A DNA stretch of 64,000 nucleotides from Timema cristinae (GCA_039000515.1 JBCFYV010009882.1:47020698-47084697), one strand, 5' to 3'. Shown: positions 33,766 to 46,248, counted from the first letter of the stretch. Notes: generated from the sequence alone by a model not told the origin. Program-made: numbers and translations.

Positions 33766-33891
33766 CTTGGTCATAGTCCTCTTGTGTTTAAGAATAGTCC
33801 GCCAGCCAATCCAACGGAGTTTCATTGTTAACTCCACTCCAATAATGATTAGGGCTAGCAACTCAATAGAACCATGGACTGCCACTGGTAG
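33766..33891 (-). CDS. TPCN1: Two-pore channel (TPC1-type) exon: IS1-IS2 region
   Basis: A 126-bp exon (42 codons, phase 0 at both ends) on the minus strand. It is preceded by TTTTAACAG and followed by AAG/GTAACT. It encodes LPVAVHGSIELLALIIIGVE followed by LTMKLRWIGWRTILKHKRTM and Thr-Lys. This is the loop after the first transmembrane helix, the second helix (LLALIIIGVEL) and the basic cytoplasmic linker with the conserved KLRWIGW...LKHKRTM block. TPC proteins are two-repeat, twelve-helix cation channels of endosomes and lysosomes. It joins in frame to the exon at 41987-42151; the next exon is not visible downstream in the window. The symbol is by family resemblance, and TPC1 against other paralogues is inference. 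Confidence 0.85.
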
Positions 33892-34159
33892 CTGTTAAAA
33901 CATTTATAAACATAATTAGAAAAATGTATGAGCTAAGCATAAGGCACGTTTATATATTTGTAGAGATAGATGCAGAAGAATACTAAAGAATATATTAGTT
34001 TTATTAAATTCTATTGTGATTTTTTTTTAATATTATAATTACTATCGTTATCTACAGATAATATTTTGTTTCAATAAGCCATATGTTAAAGTAAAGAGGA
34101 GAAATTTTAAATGAAATGGAATTTAAATTTCATTAGGTATTTAAAAAGTAAACAGTAAA

Positions 34160-34450
34160 TATTATTACTAGCACCCCGTCTTAGTACCCGTTTAGGTCAT
34201 ACACACTTACGCTAATGTGTGACGATAGGGCGATTATAAGATGAAATGGAGGACCTACAGTTTAAGGTGGAATCCGAACCATGGTGGAGGTCTGGTATTC
34301 CATACATTCACAAGTTGTGATTAATACACGTCTTGTCAGAGGTGAAGGAGGGTTTGGCAATCAGATAAATCTGTACCGGGGCAAGGGATTGAACCCTGGA
34401 CCACCAGCAAATAAGTCTGACACCTTACCCCTAAACTGCCATGTCACCTC
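34160..34450 (-). repeat. SINE-B copy, nearly full length
   Basis: Tail (reverse of GCACCCCGTCTTAGTACCCG), body (reverse of AATCCGAACCATGGTGGAGG) and tRNA-like head (reverse of GGGATTGAACCCTGG and CCCTAAACTGCCATGTCACC) are all present. More diverged than the copy at 32997. Confidence 0.8.
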
Positions 34451-34661
34451 ATATAAAAGTTACTAAGTAGTAAAATAATGGATTAATGTTGACTAACTCA
34501 CAAAAGGGGCACTTTGACTTTGGAATAAAAATCTGTAATTGCAAACTAAGCATAAACAAGCAAAGAGAGTGGTTATTTTTTAAATACAGTATAAAAAGTT
34601 AGAAAATATTATTTGTGAAACAAATTCAAATATTGACATTAAAATGATGGGGTGTTTTTTT

Positions 34662-34705
34662 TCTAGCACCACGTATTTAATACCTGTTCAGATTCTATAC
34701 ATAAA
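34662..34705 (-). repeat. SINE tail fragment
   Basis: CTAGCACCACGTATTTAATA then CCTGTTCAGATTCTATAC is a decayed reverse copy of the shared SINE tail. Confidence 0.45.
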
Positions 34706-35914
34706 AAGATAGTTAAAATATGAATTCAGAGTTTAAATTATAAAATAAACTTTATGAATAGTGTGTTAAAAATCTTTAAAATATGTAAGGCTGACTATGC
34801 AGTACACTTTAACTGAGCTGCTGTAATATATTAATGTAGTATTCACATAAATGGGGGGAAAAAAATTATACTGGTTAAAATTAGCTTTGTTATCTGTTGG
34901 TAGAAATGTTTTGACTTAACAAATAACCTCATAACCTCATTCTTAGGTACAATGATTGAACTCTGTTGAATATAAATGCAAATTAAGTTAGATTCCAACA
35001 TTTAGTAATATGTGAAGACAGTGGAATGTAAGAGTGAATGGAAACGTGCCTCTTGCTTTCTTCTATTGATGTTGTGATCCAACTGAAGACGACCTTTAAA
35101 GATAAACTGGCCAATGGCCATTGTACAAGTTTTTCATAAAGTCAACTCAGCCTTGGGTCCAGGGTCAGAATTTGATACTCATAGGCCATTGAGCCCTTTT
35201 ATTAAAAAAATATATATTTTAACCCTTTGACCAGATTCCTGTTGATTAAAATTACTCAAGTCTCAACTATTAAAAATAATGAACCACCTCAATTGACAAA
35301 ATTATTATTTCTACTTTCTAGAACAGCTTCTAGATTGTGTATGCATATTGATTGAATTGAAGCTTCTAGAGACAAAAACATACGATTTATTGAACCTGAT
35401 TGTCACTAACTAATCAATTTTATGAAAAATAAAATTTCACTTCTCTAAGCTACTTTCTAAATTGTCTGTGAAAATTAGAATACCTTCTTAAAATCCCGTA
35501 TAACACAGGGAACTTTACATTATTTATTTTTTAATTGGCAACCCTGGTAATGTAAAATTAATTACAGTGACCAAAAACGTGTGTCAACATTCAAGGCTAC
35601 TAGAGATGTTTCTTATTTGAGTAACACTTCTGCTGATTTGTAAATATTTACGACAGTAAATTTTAGACAGATGACCTTGAATCTAGCTTAGGAAAATATC
35701 ACCAACTATGTGGTAACATGTACCACTTTTGAGTGACAAGTTTAGGCGCCTGGACAAGAGATAAATATTTAAAGTCTTTTACATTTAAAATTAAACCAAA
35801 ATGAGAATTATTTGTCTGGATAAGTTCATAAAGTACCTATGTATTTAAAGAAACGAAAATTGAGGAAGATTTAGTAGATACAGATAACAATTTTTTTATA
35901 AAATGCCTCCAAAC

Positions 35915-37508
35915 CACCGATGAGCAAATTAAGGCCTGCGGGCCAGATGCGGCCCGCAGAGAGGTTCAATGAGAACCACGGACGGATTCCAAATTCTGAT
36001 TAATAATTTGTTAAAAAATTAGGAAAAGCAAAAAAAATGCATTTCGCAATTATTTGTTTTATTTCTATTCTATAGCTTAGTGACCATTTTCCAGAGATTA
36101 GATAATACACAAAACATCACGAAATTTGAATGTTGACATTTGGTTTAAAGTAATCGTTAATAGTAGGGAACTGGCTGCCGACATTTATTCATCTAATCTA
36201 TATAATATCCTGAGAACAATGTATGTATTTTTACATTGTATCATACATTAAAATGCTTTGTGTAAATCTGCCCTAGACATGAAACATGTGCTTGATGTCA
36301 ATGTCAAGCTTATAAATGCTATTTAATCTCGAAGGCTTTCTCGCAGACAGATTCAAGAGTTTCTTGACTCATTGAAAGCTGAATACTTTGATGTAGGTCT
36401 GCTCTACTAAACATATGTAGGCCTACTCTAATAAACGAAAGTAAGATGGCTCAGGGCAGGACGTGTATTTGAGCGAGTTTAGCAGCTGAAAGAGGAAATA
36501 GTCTTGTTCATGCTTAAAAAACAGAGGTTTGAAGAGTGTGAAATGTTGGAAGATACCACATGGCTTTCAGACATTCGGTATTTCAAAGATATTCTTTGTC
36601 ACGTGAACAAATTAAATGTGAAATTACAAGGATGAATTCAATTTCTGGAAAAGATCTGGGGTCACCTGAGAGGATTTAAAATGCAACTTGTACTCGTTGC
36701 TAAATCAGCTAGCAAATAATGACTTATCTCCCTTCCCGAAGTTAAACTAAATTACCCCAGTGATGGAAGAACAACTTATGAGCTATGTGACCAGTATGAG
36801 AAGACTTCATGGTGAATTTGAACGGAGGTTTCAAGACTTCAAAAGCAATTAACAAGATTTAGATATTTTCAGAATGCCATTTAATATGGATTGTAAAACA
36901 GTGAAACCGAATATTCAGCTTGAATAAATTGAATTGCAATGTTAGACACAATTGACACAGGAATTGTAATGTGACACAATTGAAGCTCAGATGTTTCTCA
37001 ACGTCCCAAAACTTGAGTCCTACAAGCCTTATCGAAATCAAGTTTCCAAAATTTAATAGCTCATGCCCAGAAGGTTATGGACAAGCTAGCATCACCATAT
37101 ATATGTAAGCAAGTGTTTTCAACCATGAAACTTCGAAAAAGTAGTGTTAGAAACAGACTTCTCAGATAGTCACTTAGCTTCACTTCTTAGAGTCACTCTG
37201 TCCCACTTGGAACCAGACTAAGAAAAACTTTTAGAAGAACAATCACAGTTGCATTCATCACACACTCCTTAATTTAAGTAGTGTTAAGTATCTGTATTAT
37301 TTAAGTATTTGTTATACAATGTAGACAACTCACATTGTATTAGAATTAGATATCATTATAATACAAATCCATTTAATAATTAATAGGACTTAATTGTACA
37401 ATAGTTTTGTAAAATGTACCATTGTAACTTTTTAATAAACTGTGTTGACCCATCTGACGTCTTTCTTTTTTCTTTTGGCCCGCTCCCCGAAAAGTTTGCC
37501 CATCACTG
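35915..37508 (+). mobile_element. hAT transposon copy with decayed transposase
   Basis: Ends CACCGATGAGCAAATTAAGG and, inverted, CAGTGATGGGCAAACTTTTC, both followed by GCGGGCC-type blocks. The 8-bp flanks CTCCAAAC (35907-35914) and TTCTAAAC (37509-37516) match at 6 of 8, differing by C/T changes. Inside, the plus strand gives transposase blocks with many stops: EEIVLFMLKKQRFEECEMLE, TTWLSDIRYFKDILCHVNKL, and near 37110-37220 the hAT dimerisation-type block VFNHETSKK and LRKSSVRNRL. The type resembles GTF2IRD2/ZBED-like hAT transposases. It is an old, dead copy. Confidence 0.8.
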
Positions 37509-38129
37509 TTCTAAACTATATTATGGTGTGGATGCAGGTGCAGTGCTATTAATACATAAAATTAGACAAAAAAGTTTAATTTCTTGGGTCTTCTTTCAAC
37601 TGAAAGAGATTTTGGTGTCAAAATGTTTCCAGGTGCCAAAAAGAATTTAGAGAGCTACTCCAAAGTATCTGCTTGGATTTTTTAATGATATAGAATCTGC
37701 AAACACTTTGTTACAAATGCTTACCTGGGAGAAGTATAAAAACAAATTTTCAAAAGTCAAATTGACTAGAAACACAATATTTTTACTGAATTTAAAGCTT
37801 GATTCTTAAAATAAATGAAGACTTTTTCATGTTCATTTAATTAAGCAAACACATGTAAATGTTAAAATTCCTTTAAAAGCTATTTATAACAAGAACAAGA
37901 TATAAATAAAGACATCCCTGAAGTCAAATTGACAATATATACTATGTTTTAGTGAAATGAGTGCTTAATTACGAGAAGCGTCCACAGAGTAAGGTCCAAT
38001 GAGATATGACCCCCTAAATATAATCGTAGGTGGGCAGTAGCATAGACTGACTCATCAGCTTTCTGTTGATTCCTTTACTTCAGTTTTATCCTCATCTGAT
38101 GTTCTGAGATAGTGATTTAAAATGAGTGC

Positions 38130-39190
38130 TGTCATAAATAATCCTGCTAGTTGTAAGGTTAATAGTGTCATACAATTTTTGTTAGTGGAAAACCTGACGC
38201 TGCAGAAATGTATCGTTGGATATGTAAGGTTTACGGGCTTGATGTCATAAATGAAAATAAGGTGAGAAAATGGGTTGGTCTGATTAAGGAAGGTCGCACC
38301 AATGTTCATGATGAGGAGCGCAGTGGCCGACCAATTGTGGTGACTGACAATTTAGTAGAATGTGTGGACACGAAAATTTGTAAGAACCGTTGTCTCACAT
38401 TAACGGAACTTCCTTTTGAATTTCCAGAAGTTTCACGATCTCTCATTCATGAAATTGTGACAGAAAAGCTAGGCTACAAGAAACTGTGCACCAGATGGGT
38501 CCCCAAAATTCTGGCTGAAGCACACAAACAAAAACGCGTGGAGTCAGCTCAAATGTTTTGCAGCATTTTGAAAAGGAAGGAGATGACCTTTCTCAAATCA
38601 TACCCGGCGAAGAGACTTGGACTTCGTATACGAGTAATGAAACAAAACAAAATTCAATGCAGTGGCGTCATTCAACATCCTCAAAGGCCAAATATTTCAA
38701 AAAGGAATGCTCTGTCAAAAAGAAATCATGGCTTCTGTTTGTTTGGGACCAGAAAGGTGCCTTGCTTGTTTATTTTCCTAAATGAGGAAGAACTATTAAT
38801 ACTGCAGGATATTGTGAAACCTTAAAAACACTCAGGCGTGCAATTCAGAACAAAATACATGGCATGATGACATCAGAGATTCTTCTTTTCACAACAATGC
38901 TTGATCCCACACTGCAGCTCAAACTGTTCAGCTGATTCAGGCGGGAACTGCTGGATCACCCCCCCCTCTCCCCCCCATCAAGCCAGACCTCGCTCCAGGT
39001 GACAATCACTTGTTTCTGTACATGAAGCAGTGACTGCCCTTCTAGCGTTTTACAGAATACGATGAACTGAAGAATGGTGCAAATCACTTGCTCAAATCAT
39101 TGGCAACAGATTTTTATGAAAGGGTTATAAAGACGTTGGTGCCAAGATATAAAAAATGTATCAAAGTCAATGGGGATTGAGAGGAAAATT
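38130..39190 (+). pseudogene. Mariner-type transposase pseudogene
   Basis: An open frame at 38208-38825 holds the helix-turn-helix region with KVRKWVGLIKEGRTNVHDEE and RSGRPIV. A second HTH-like block follows with HEIVTEKLGYKKLCTRWVPK. The catalytic part continues in another frame (38558-38785) as PGEETWTSYTSNETKQNSMQ and WDQKGALLVYFP. The first catalytic Asp of the usual GDETW motif is Glu (codon 38609-38611). The second Asp block is degraded near 38890, and the third survives as PDLAPGDNHLFL near 38980-39020. The C-terminus (LVPRYKKCIKVNGD) is near 39140-39175. Frameshifts separate these parts. I could not identify terminal inverted repeats. Confidence 0.8.
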
Positions 39191-39364
39191 AAAGTAGGTA
39201 TGCGTGTATTTTTAGTCCTTTATAAAACTTTTCTATCCTTACTAGTTTTCTTATTAATTTTTCGGACCTTATTTCGTGGATGCGCTTCGAATTATTTTTT
39301 TTAAAGATATTATGCAGGCAATAAATCTGCAGAGAGCCAGGCAAGCCAGTTATTCTTGTAATGT

Positions 39365-39573
39365 TTCCAATCCTATTTCGAGGCTCAGGGGTTCTATGTG
39401 TCTCTTACTGAGGATGGTTTGTTTCTAAATAGTTTCACCTCTCCTCCTCCCTCTAATTTTTCCTCTCTCTCTTCACAGATGTGGGTACAATTCCTTCCTC
39501 ATCCCTAAACACATTAGCATAAGTAGTGCATAGGTGTATAATCCAAACAGGTTGTAAGACACGATGCTAAAAA
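39365..39573 (+). repeat. SINE-A copy
   Basis: Body (CTTACTGAGGATGG, CTCTTCACAGATGTGGGTAC, CCTTCCTCATCCC) and tail (GTGTATAATCCAAACAGGTT, GTAAGACACGATGCT). The head is degraded. Confidence 0.75.
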
Positions 39574-41986
39574 ACACTATATTGAGAAGTTTTTATTTTT
39601 TATTAAGTTGGGAAATTTGGAGGCCACCTTGTTTTCAGGACCCAAAATTTTATTGGAGATTGTTGGTCTTTTTAACAGGTTGTCAAGTTTAGACTTTCTT
39701 TCCCACCAAAAAGTAGATTAATCATAATTTTGGAAATATTTCAAACTAATTCCCTTAACCTTTGGAAATTCAAGACTTATTTGGTTAGCCGATATGGTTT
39801 TTTATGTGCCTACCAAATTTCACTTTTCAATCACATAAAAAATAGTGTCCAATGGTAGCTTTATATTAATTTTGGGCTCTCTGATTCGGCTTTCCAGGTA
39901 TTTACTAACATGCAGAATTTAAATTTTCTGCAACACCTAAAAGTGTTTTGTATATTACTTTGGGAAATGTTTAGAAGGTCGTCCCCCCTCCCCATTTTCT
40001 GTTCCATTTTTACAATCAAAGTAAGAGTTTACATTTGGAATTGCTGAAAAGTTTGATTAAGGCAGCACATATTAGCATGGTTCTCTGTGTGGAATCCATT
40101 AGTTAATAGAAATTAGAATCAGTAAACCATTTTACTATACTTAAAAAAAGAAATCAAAAGGAAATATCAAATAAAAAGACAATTTTACTATTGTAAAGTA
40201 AATAATGTGCAAAAATGCACTTTGGTGTGATTCCTGGTTTAAGTGTAGCTTTGTAATTAATATCCTGGATAGTGATGATAAGAGCTCTTAATGTTGAATT
40301 TTTGTTTTGATTTCTTTAAGGGTGTTCAAGCGAGTTTTATCTATAACCTTTTATTTTTCAGATTGGGGAACCATCAGTGCTCTCTTGATACATAAAATTG
40401 TGTACTAAAATTAAAAAAACTGTTGGTGACTGTCTTTAACAGATACATATTATTAATAAAAACAACATTAATGTAATTTATATAAGTTAATTGAGGCTTT
40501 GCTAAAGTCATTAAATCATTGAAATGTTTTACATTGCAATCAAAATATAAGAGAAAGTCCCCAATAATGGTCATTTTAGAACAAATATGTATTATTCCAG
40601 AACACAAATGAGTTCCCCCGGATCTATTTCAAATTTTTAAATTGCCATCAAGAAAAACGGGCAATAAAATTACATGGTAGGGTAAGCTTAATTCAGATTT
40701 GAGTAATTTACACATAGCTGATACAGTGTATCATAGAAATAATTCTTGAAAAGTGACAGAGTATTGGAAATATTTAATAAGATTAATTTGTTATGTCCCA
40801 AGTTTGTTAGGCATTTTAATAATCAATTTACTTGGAGGGCTGTTTCATAAAATGTCAAGTCTACATTTTACAAGTTACAGGTGAATATATTACAAATATT
40901 GTAAATAGAAAAGCTTTCATCAGTAAAATAATTTGACTTGTAAATGTTAGTGCACTTGTAGAAAATATTTAAGTCAGCTAATTTATTTACAGTTTACAAC
41001 TTATTGTTGCAGAAACTAAATGCATACAGCCCATTGAAATTGAGTTAATGGCAGTTGCAATTAAATAAAATACAAGTTACTAAAATAAATTAAAAAACAT
41101 AAATAAATTTTATTTGGAGCTTTCTCAAATAGTTTAACAAGAGGATAAAATTATGTGTTGGAGTATATGAATTTGTGTTGTCTTTAAGGTTCAACATTAG
41201 TAAAACCGTAATTTAAATTTTATGAACCAAGGCAAGAGATGGTTTATTTTTTACAGTAATAATAATTGATGTCTTGTAAAGGTGTGCAAAGGTCATTTTT
41301 TAAATGCATGGTGAAGACAAAAAGCTCTTAAAACATACGAAGAAAATACTATGTCAAAGATGAGATTTTAGATGTCACATAACAATGATTTTAATTTTTA
41401 AGCCACTAAATGTATATAGGTAGATAGAAAGGTTTAGAAATTAAAATAAAGGCCAGTAGATTATTTTATGCGAACATATCTGAGTTAATCTTAATTCTTA
41501 CGTTAAAGATGTCATTTAATTACCAGTCAATATTAAGTTACTGGTTAGTAGCTGTTCTGAAAATTATAATATATTTAAAAATGTCATATTTAATGAGATA
41601 TTTAAAATCTATTTATGAAATATCATTGGTTGCGTCTTTTATTGAAATGTTTTGATGCTGTGAAGGTTATTATGGGTGGTGACTTTGACCCTATCTTGTA
41701 ATATTTTCTCAATTTTCAATTAGCTCATTCGGAACAGTTCCTATTTGTCCGTCTACTAGCCTCAATAATAGTCTTGTCTACAACCTCATAAATATAATAT
41801 CCATGTTACTTAAAAATGTTAACATGATTGATTTGTAGTTTTTACTAAACAGGCCTCATGAAGTGAGGAAAACAATAGCTATGGTAATGGTGGGGGTTGA
41901 AATAATTTTTCATTTAAAATTCTCATAAGTGTATACAATTATTTTCTTGTATCAAAAGGCAAGAAAAATTATTTGAATGTATTCAC

Positions 41987-42151
41987 CTTGAATAGTGGTA
42001 ATGCTGGTTCCTCAACAAAAGCAAGAGTCAGTAAAATAATAGATGTTGCCATGTCTAGACCATAGTACCAGCGATTGTGTACAAGCAAGTAAGCTGGGAG
42101 AGCTGCAGAATTGTGAGGGTGAGAATCAAATTTTTCATTGTTTTCCCCTTC
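41987..42151 (-). CDS. TPCN1: Two-pore channel (TPC1-type) exon: N-terminal segment and IS1
   Basis: A 165-bp exon (55 codons, phase 0 at both ends) on the minus strand. It is preceded by CTTTGTTTCAG and followed by AAG/GTGAAT. It begins EGENNEKFDSHPHNSAALPA, a conserved TPC N-terminal block (LQEGENNDKF in relatives), and continues with a first transmembrane helix (WYYGLDMATSIILLTLAFVE) and EPALPLFK. The next exon in the same orientation is 33766-33891. Upstream exons and the promoter were not found before the assembly gap. Intact and undamaged, so a host gene rather than a pseudogene is likely. Confidence 0.88.
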
Positions 42152-42552
42152 CTGAAACAAAGTCAATGAAACAAATTTAAAAACTTATTAATATAACGAG
42201 TAATATTTAACTATGTAAACATATTATTAACAAAAACAGCCAATCAATATTTATTTCTGTGGTGCTGTTAGCCCACTTATGTCTGTCCTTGGCCAAGAAT
42301 CAGGTCACTTTCATAGTTATTACTAGTTTGACATCAGTGAATAGCTAGTGCAAGATTCCCTTGTCCCTATTTTAAATATTTTAACTGTAAAAATTATTTC
42401 TTATGTTAATTGTGTATGGAACAAAATAAATTATGTATAAGAGTAAATTATGATAATGTCTGTAAATATGTAATAAACACAAAAATATAAAATCGGGAAA
42501 ACTATGTAACATGTCTAACAAATTTTGAATAGCATAGGCCTATCCTTGGAAA
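42152..42552 (-). other. Intronic sequence upstream of channel exon
   Basis: AT-rich; no exon or repeat recognised. Confidence 0.4.
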
Positions 42553-42794
42553 AGTGCTTTTTATGCATCGCCTCCTACTATTCGTTCAGTTTGTAAGGCT
42601 ATGTACTAATTATGCCAATGAGTTGAGGATGAGGAAGATTCATTTTAGAGGGAGTGTACCCAAATTTGTATAGAGAGAGTGGGGAACCATTAAAACCATC
42701 CTCAGTACACCCAACTGGAATTGAACCACGATCTTTCCGTTATCAGCAGTCTAGTCTATTGCGAGAGTAGTGCCTTAGACCATGTGGCCAATGA
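42553..42794 (-). repeat. SINE-A copy, full length
   Basis: Tail (reverse of GCATCGCCTCCTACTATTCG), body (reverse of GAGAGAGTGGGGAACC) and head (reverse of GGAATTGAACCACGAT and CCTTAGACCATGTGGCC). Confidence 0.8.
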
Positions 42795-42834
42795 AGTGAG
42801 TTTGGAAAAGTGTTATCTGTTTGGATAGCAAGAA

Positions 42835-42930
42835 GAGATAGCTCAGCACCAGCATGTTGTACAAGTGCATCTAAATAACTTGAGAAATCTGAACTCGAGT
42901 TTGAATCCCAATCAAATGTGATAAGGTTTA
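42835..42930 (+). repeat. tRNA-like SINE head of a third type
   Basis: An A box-like GATAGCTCAG and a B box-like GAGTTTGAATCCC are about 55 nt apart. Neither SINE-A nor SINE-B body follows. Confidence 0.4.
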
Positions 42931-43639
42931 TTTTTTAACTAAAGTAGTTTTCCATACTATTTCTAGTAGCATACTGTATATTTCACCTTCAGTTACCCTT
43001 TTGATCCCTATACCATTACATGAATTTGTAAAACTCACTCATTAAACTTAAAAGTAAAATAATGTCATAACAGTTTTATGAAATCAGTATGAGCTCACTT
43101 TTATAATATGGTGTCTACTTAACTTGACTAATGAATTTACCAACTTTTTCCTTGATTTCCCTTGATCATTTCCCAAAATTCCCAACTCAAAATTATGTCA
43201 CACCGTTATCATAACCACCCCCCCCCCTCCCCCCTTCACCACGTTTTTAATAATTTAAAAAAAAATTAAATAAACATATTTTTTATTTGTATTAAGGGGC
43301 GAGTCAAAAATAAATGAGAAAAACATAGCATTATATTAGGCTGTATATAACAATCAATCCCTAAAAATGTGATTTAAAAAATTATTTGTGTACTACTCAA
43401 TCAAATAAAGTAAAAAAATGTTAATTTTTATTACAGATCCTAGTTCAAATCCTGTTCACATAACACTATGTTTGAGAACTGTGTGACCTTAGTTTATTTT
43501 ACCAAATAAATATATTTAACTTTTTTTTCACTTAGTTGAATTTTTTTGATATTCTTAATTCTTCAAACCTACTTACATAAAAGAGATTATTCTTTTTCTA
43601 TAATTTTTTTTATGTATTTTAAATTAAGAATTAGAATTA

Positions 43640-43952
43640 TATTAAGAAAATATTAATATTATTATTATTAGCACCGCGTCTTACTACCCGTTCGGGCTAT
43701 ACGCACTTACGCTGATGTGTAATGGTAGGATGATTGTGAGATGATGAAATGGAGGACCTACAGTTTAACGTGGAATCCGAACCACGATGGAGGCCTGGCA
43801 TTCCCCACATTCACAAGTTGTGATTAATACATGTCTTGTCAGAGGTGAATGAAGGGTTTGGTAATCAGATAAATCTGTGCCGGGACCGAGGATTTAACCC
43901 CGTACTCCAGCACAGAAGTACGACAACTTAACCCTAGACCACCAGGTCACCT
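43640..43952 (-). repeat. SINE-B copy, full length
   Basis: (ATT)n, tail (reverse of GCACCGCGTCTTACTACCCG, then TTCGGGCTATACGC), body and tRNA-like head (reverse of CCCTAGACCACCAGGTCACC) are all present. It is one of the least diverged copies. Confidence 0.88.
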
Positions 43953-45180
43953 ATTAACAAAATTAAAAAAAGTTTTCTAAATTGTATATTAATTTAGAAA
44001 AAAAAAACCTATAAATAGCAACCATTATTTTAGGAATTTTTAATTCCTTCTTTGCATACTCTAGATGCAGAGAATTATCACTTGCGATTCTTCCATTAGA
44101 CCAATGTTAAACTGTAGTTCTAGCATTTGACACCACGTAGCAACACGGTCAGGTTTAACCTGTGCTAGTCGGATGTTTTCAAGATTGTTGAATCAACTTT
44201 CTTCCTCTCCTCCTCTCTTTACCTTTGCGAACAACATAACAAAGCCCTTTCTTGTCCCACTCAATATCCTTTTTGTTTGGCTGTTTTACAAGCTTTATTA
44301 GTACTATTCACCTAACCTTTTACAGTGTTGTTAATATTTGTAGAGAATGAATGAAAAGAATTCCTAACAAAACCAAAATGTATTATCCGGGTGAAGACTT
44401 TAATAGAAGAGTCAAGTATCAGTGGTGTGTTCAGGGCAAAACAAACGCGAATTTTTTCTATATAAAGATTGAGATTAGGCAAATATTAAAATATGTATGA
44501 TAAAATTATTAAATATAATATATATTGAATATTTAAATCAGTGAGTTTTGGTTTAAATAATTTCTATATCATAATACAAAAATATTTGTTAAATAATTAG
44601 CAGAAAGAAAAGTGATAGAAAGGTCACAGTCATAAACATAAAAGAAGTAGTATAGCTTATAAACTAAAAAAAAAAATCGCAAAACAAGAGAAAGTTGGAC
44701 AAACTGACTTTGCCGAAAAAAGAGTTGAGATTTTAAATGAAGATATGAAATAGACATATTCATCAATTGAATACAAGATTTGGAAGCTATTTGGCATGAA
44801 GAGAATGCCAACTGAATAAGGTAATAATACCCTTTTATTATTATAATAATTATAATTAAATGGTAAGGTTTATGAGTGATATGTTCAGAAAGTTTCTTTA
44901 TGCTTTTTGAAAAATTGCTCCAGAAACACTGATTTAATTTCTATGTCAATATTGTAATTTATAAAAAGAACTATCTGGTCTGAACTTGTATCACAATATT
45001 AGTTAATAAGAGTCATGCTAATAATCATAAAAACTTGTATTAGGTTCTTAATTATATTTTAGATAAAATGTTTTGTTATTAATAGTTAGTTTAAATACTT
45101 TTTGTTTAACTCTTTCAATAATATTCATTTACCCTTTATTCACTAACCAAAAAGGAGTGTATAAATTTAACACATTTGAA

Positions 45181-45631
45181 CAGGGCCATATTTAGGGTAT
45201 GTTAAGTCTATGTGCAGTAATTTATTTTACGACCCCCACCCCACTCATTTTCCCCTCAAACACCAACATCATTTTTCACCTACTCACAGCATTCACTAGC
45301 AGATATATAGTTGTGAAAACTTATTAAAAATGATAACTAAACTATTATTGGCTTACATTTATCTGTTATAATAGGCAGCACTTAAGTCAATTTGCAGGTG
45401 CTGTGATCTCTCGTAAATGCAAAAGAATGGTTCTAAAATCTATTTTAACGGATGAAGAAAGATGGCTAATAGTTTACTCTTTTTTATATATCACGCTAAA
45501 TGCTATGCATTTGTTTTATAGTTACATTCGAGTTTGCTATAGTTTTCTCATTTCAATATAATTTTGCCGCCTCCAAAACTTTGCCACCCTGTGCAGTTGC
45601 ACATGTTGCACTTACTTAAAATACGGCCCTG
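45181..45631. mobile_element. hAT-type MITE
   Basis: A 451-bp element with inverted ends CAGGGCCATATTTAGGGTAT and CTTAAAATACGGCCCTG. Flanks CATTTGAA (45173-45180) and CATTTGGG (45632-45639) match at 6 of 8 bases. No transposase remains recognisable. Confidence 0.7.
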
Positions 45632-45716
45632 CATTTGGGTATTTTTTTATTTTAGCAATTTTATTATTTTTAAAGCTTTGCTCTTAGTTTTTATAAAAAC
45701 AACTACAAATCGTTTT

Positions 45717-45896
45717 TATTATTAGCACCGCGTCTTACTACCCATTCGGGCTATACGCACTTACGCTAATGTGTAATGGTAGGGTGATTGTGAGATGAAA
45801 TGAAGGACCTACAGTTTAACGTGGAATCCGAACCACGGTGGAGGCCTGGCATTCCCCACATTCACAAGATGTCTTGTCAGAGGTGAAGGAAGGGTT
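45717..45896 (-). repeat. SINE-B copy, head truncated
   Basis: Tail and body as in the copy at 43640, ending at GAGGTGAAGGAAGGGTT before the tRNA-like head. A hAT MITE begins 16 bp beyond. Confidence 0.8.
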
Positions 45897-45912
45897 CAAA
45901 TCATTTTTAAAG

Positions 45913-46248
45913 TAGTGGTTATCAACCTGGGAAAATTAAATAATAAGACCAGACATATATTATTTCAATCCCTTTTTCCAAAGTAAATAAGACCAAATAA
46001 GTAGGCCTGCCTAAGAACAATATTCAAGAACCAATTAAAACAAAAGTCTCAAACATCACACTAACATTCAGTGATATTTTTGTACCATTATGGTAATACA
46101 TTGAATTTTGTGTCAAATAATGTGACTAGAAAACAAAACATTTTTAATATCTATTCATAAAGATCCCAAAATGTAGGGGAAGGGAATATGACAAACTACC
46201 ATGGGGGGGGGGGGGGGGGCATCAGCTGAAAAAGATTTAGAACCACTG
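45913..46248. mobile_element. hAT-type MITE
   Basis: A 336-bp element with ends TAGTGGTTATCAACCTGG and, inverted, CAGTGGTTCTAAATCTTTTT. Flanks TTTTAAAG (45905-45912) and TTCTAGAG (46249-46256) match at 6 of 8 with transitions only. It carries a run of about 18 G at 46203-46219. Confidence 0.65.

Larger units (their letters stand above)
33892..41986 (-). other. 8.1-kb intron of the two-pore channel gene
   Basis: It lies between two exons that join in phase. It carries two SINE-B copies, a hAT element, a mariner pseudogene and a SINE-A copy. The remaining stretches (34451-35914, 37509-38129, 39574-41986) are AT-rich, with nothing I recognise. Confidence 0.75.
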
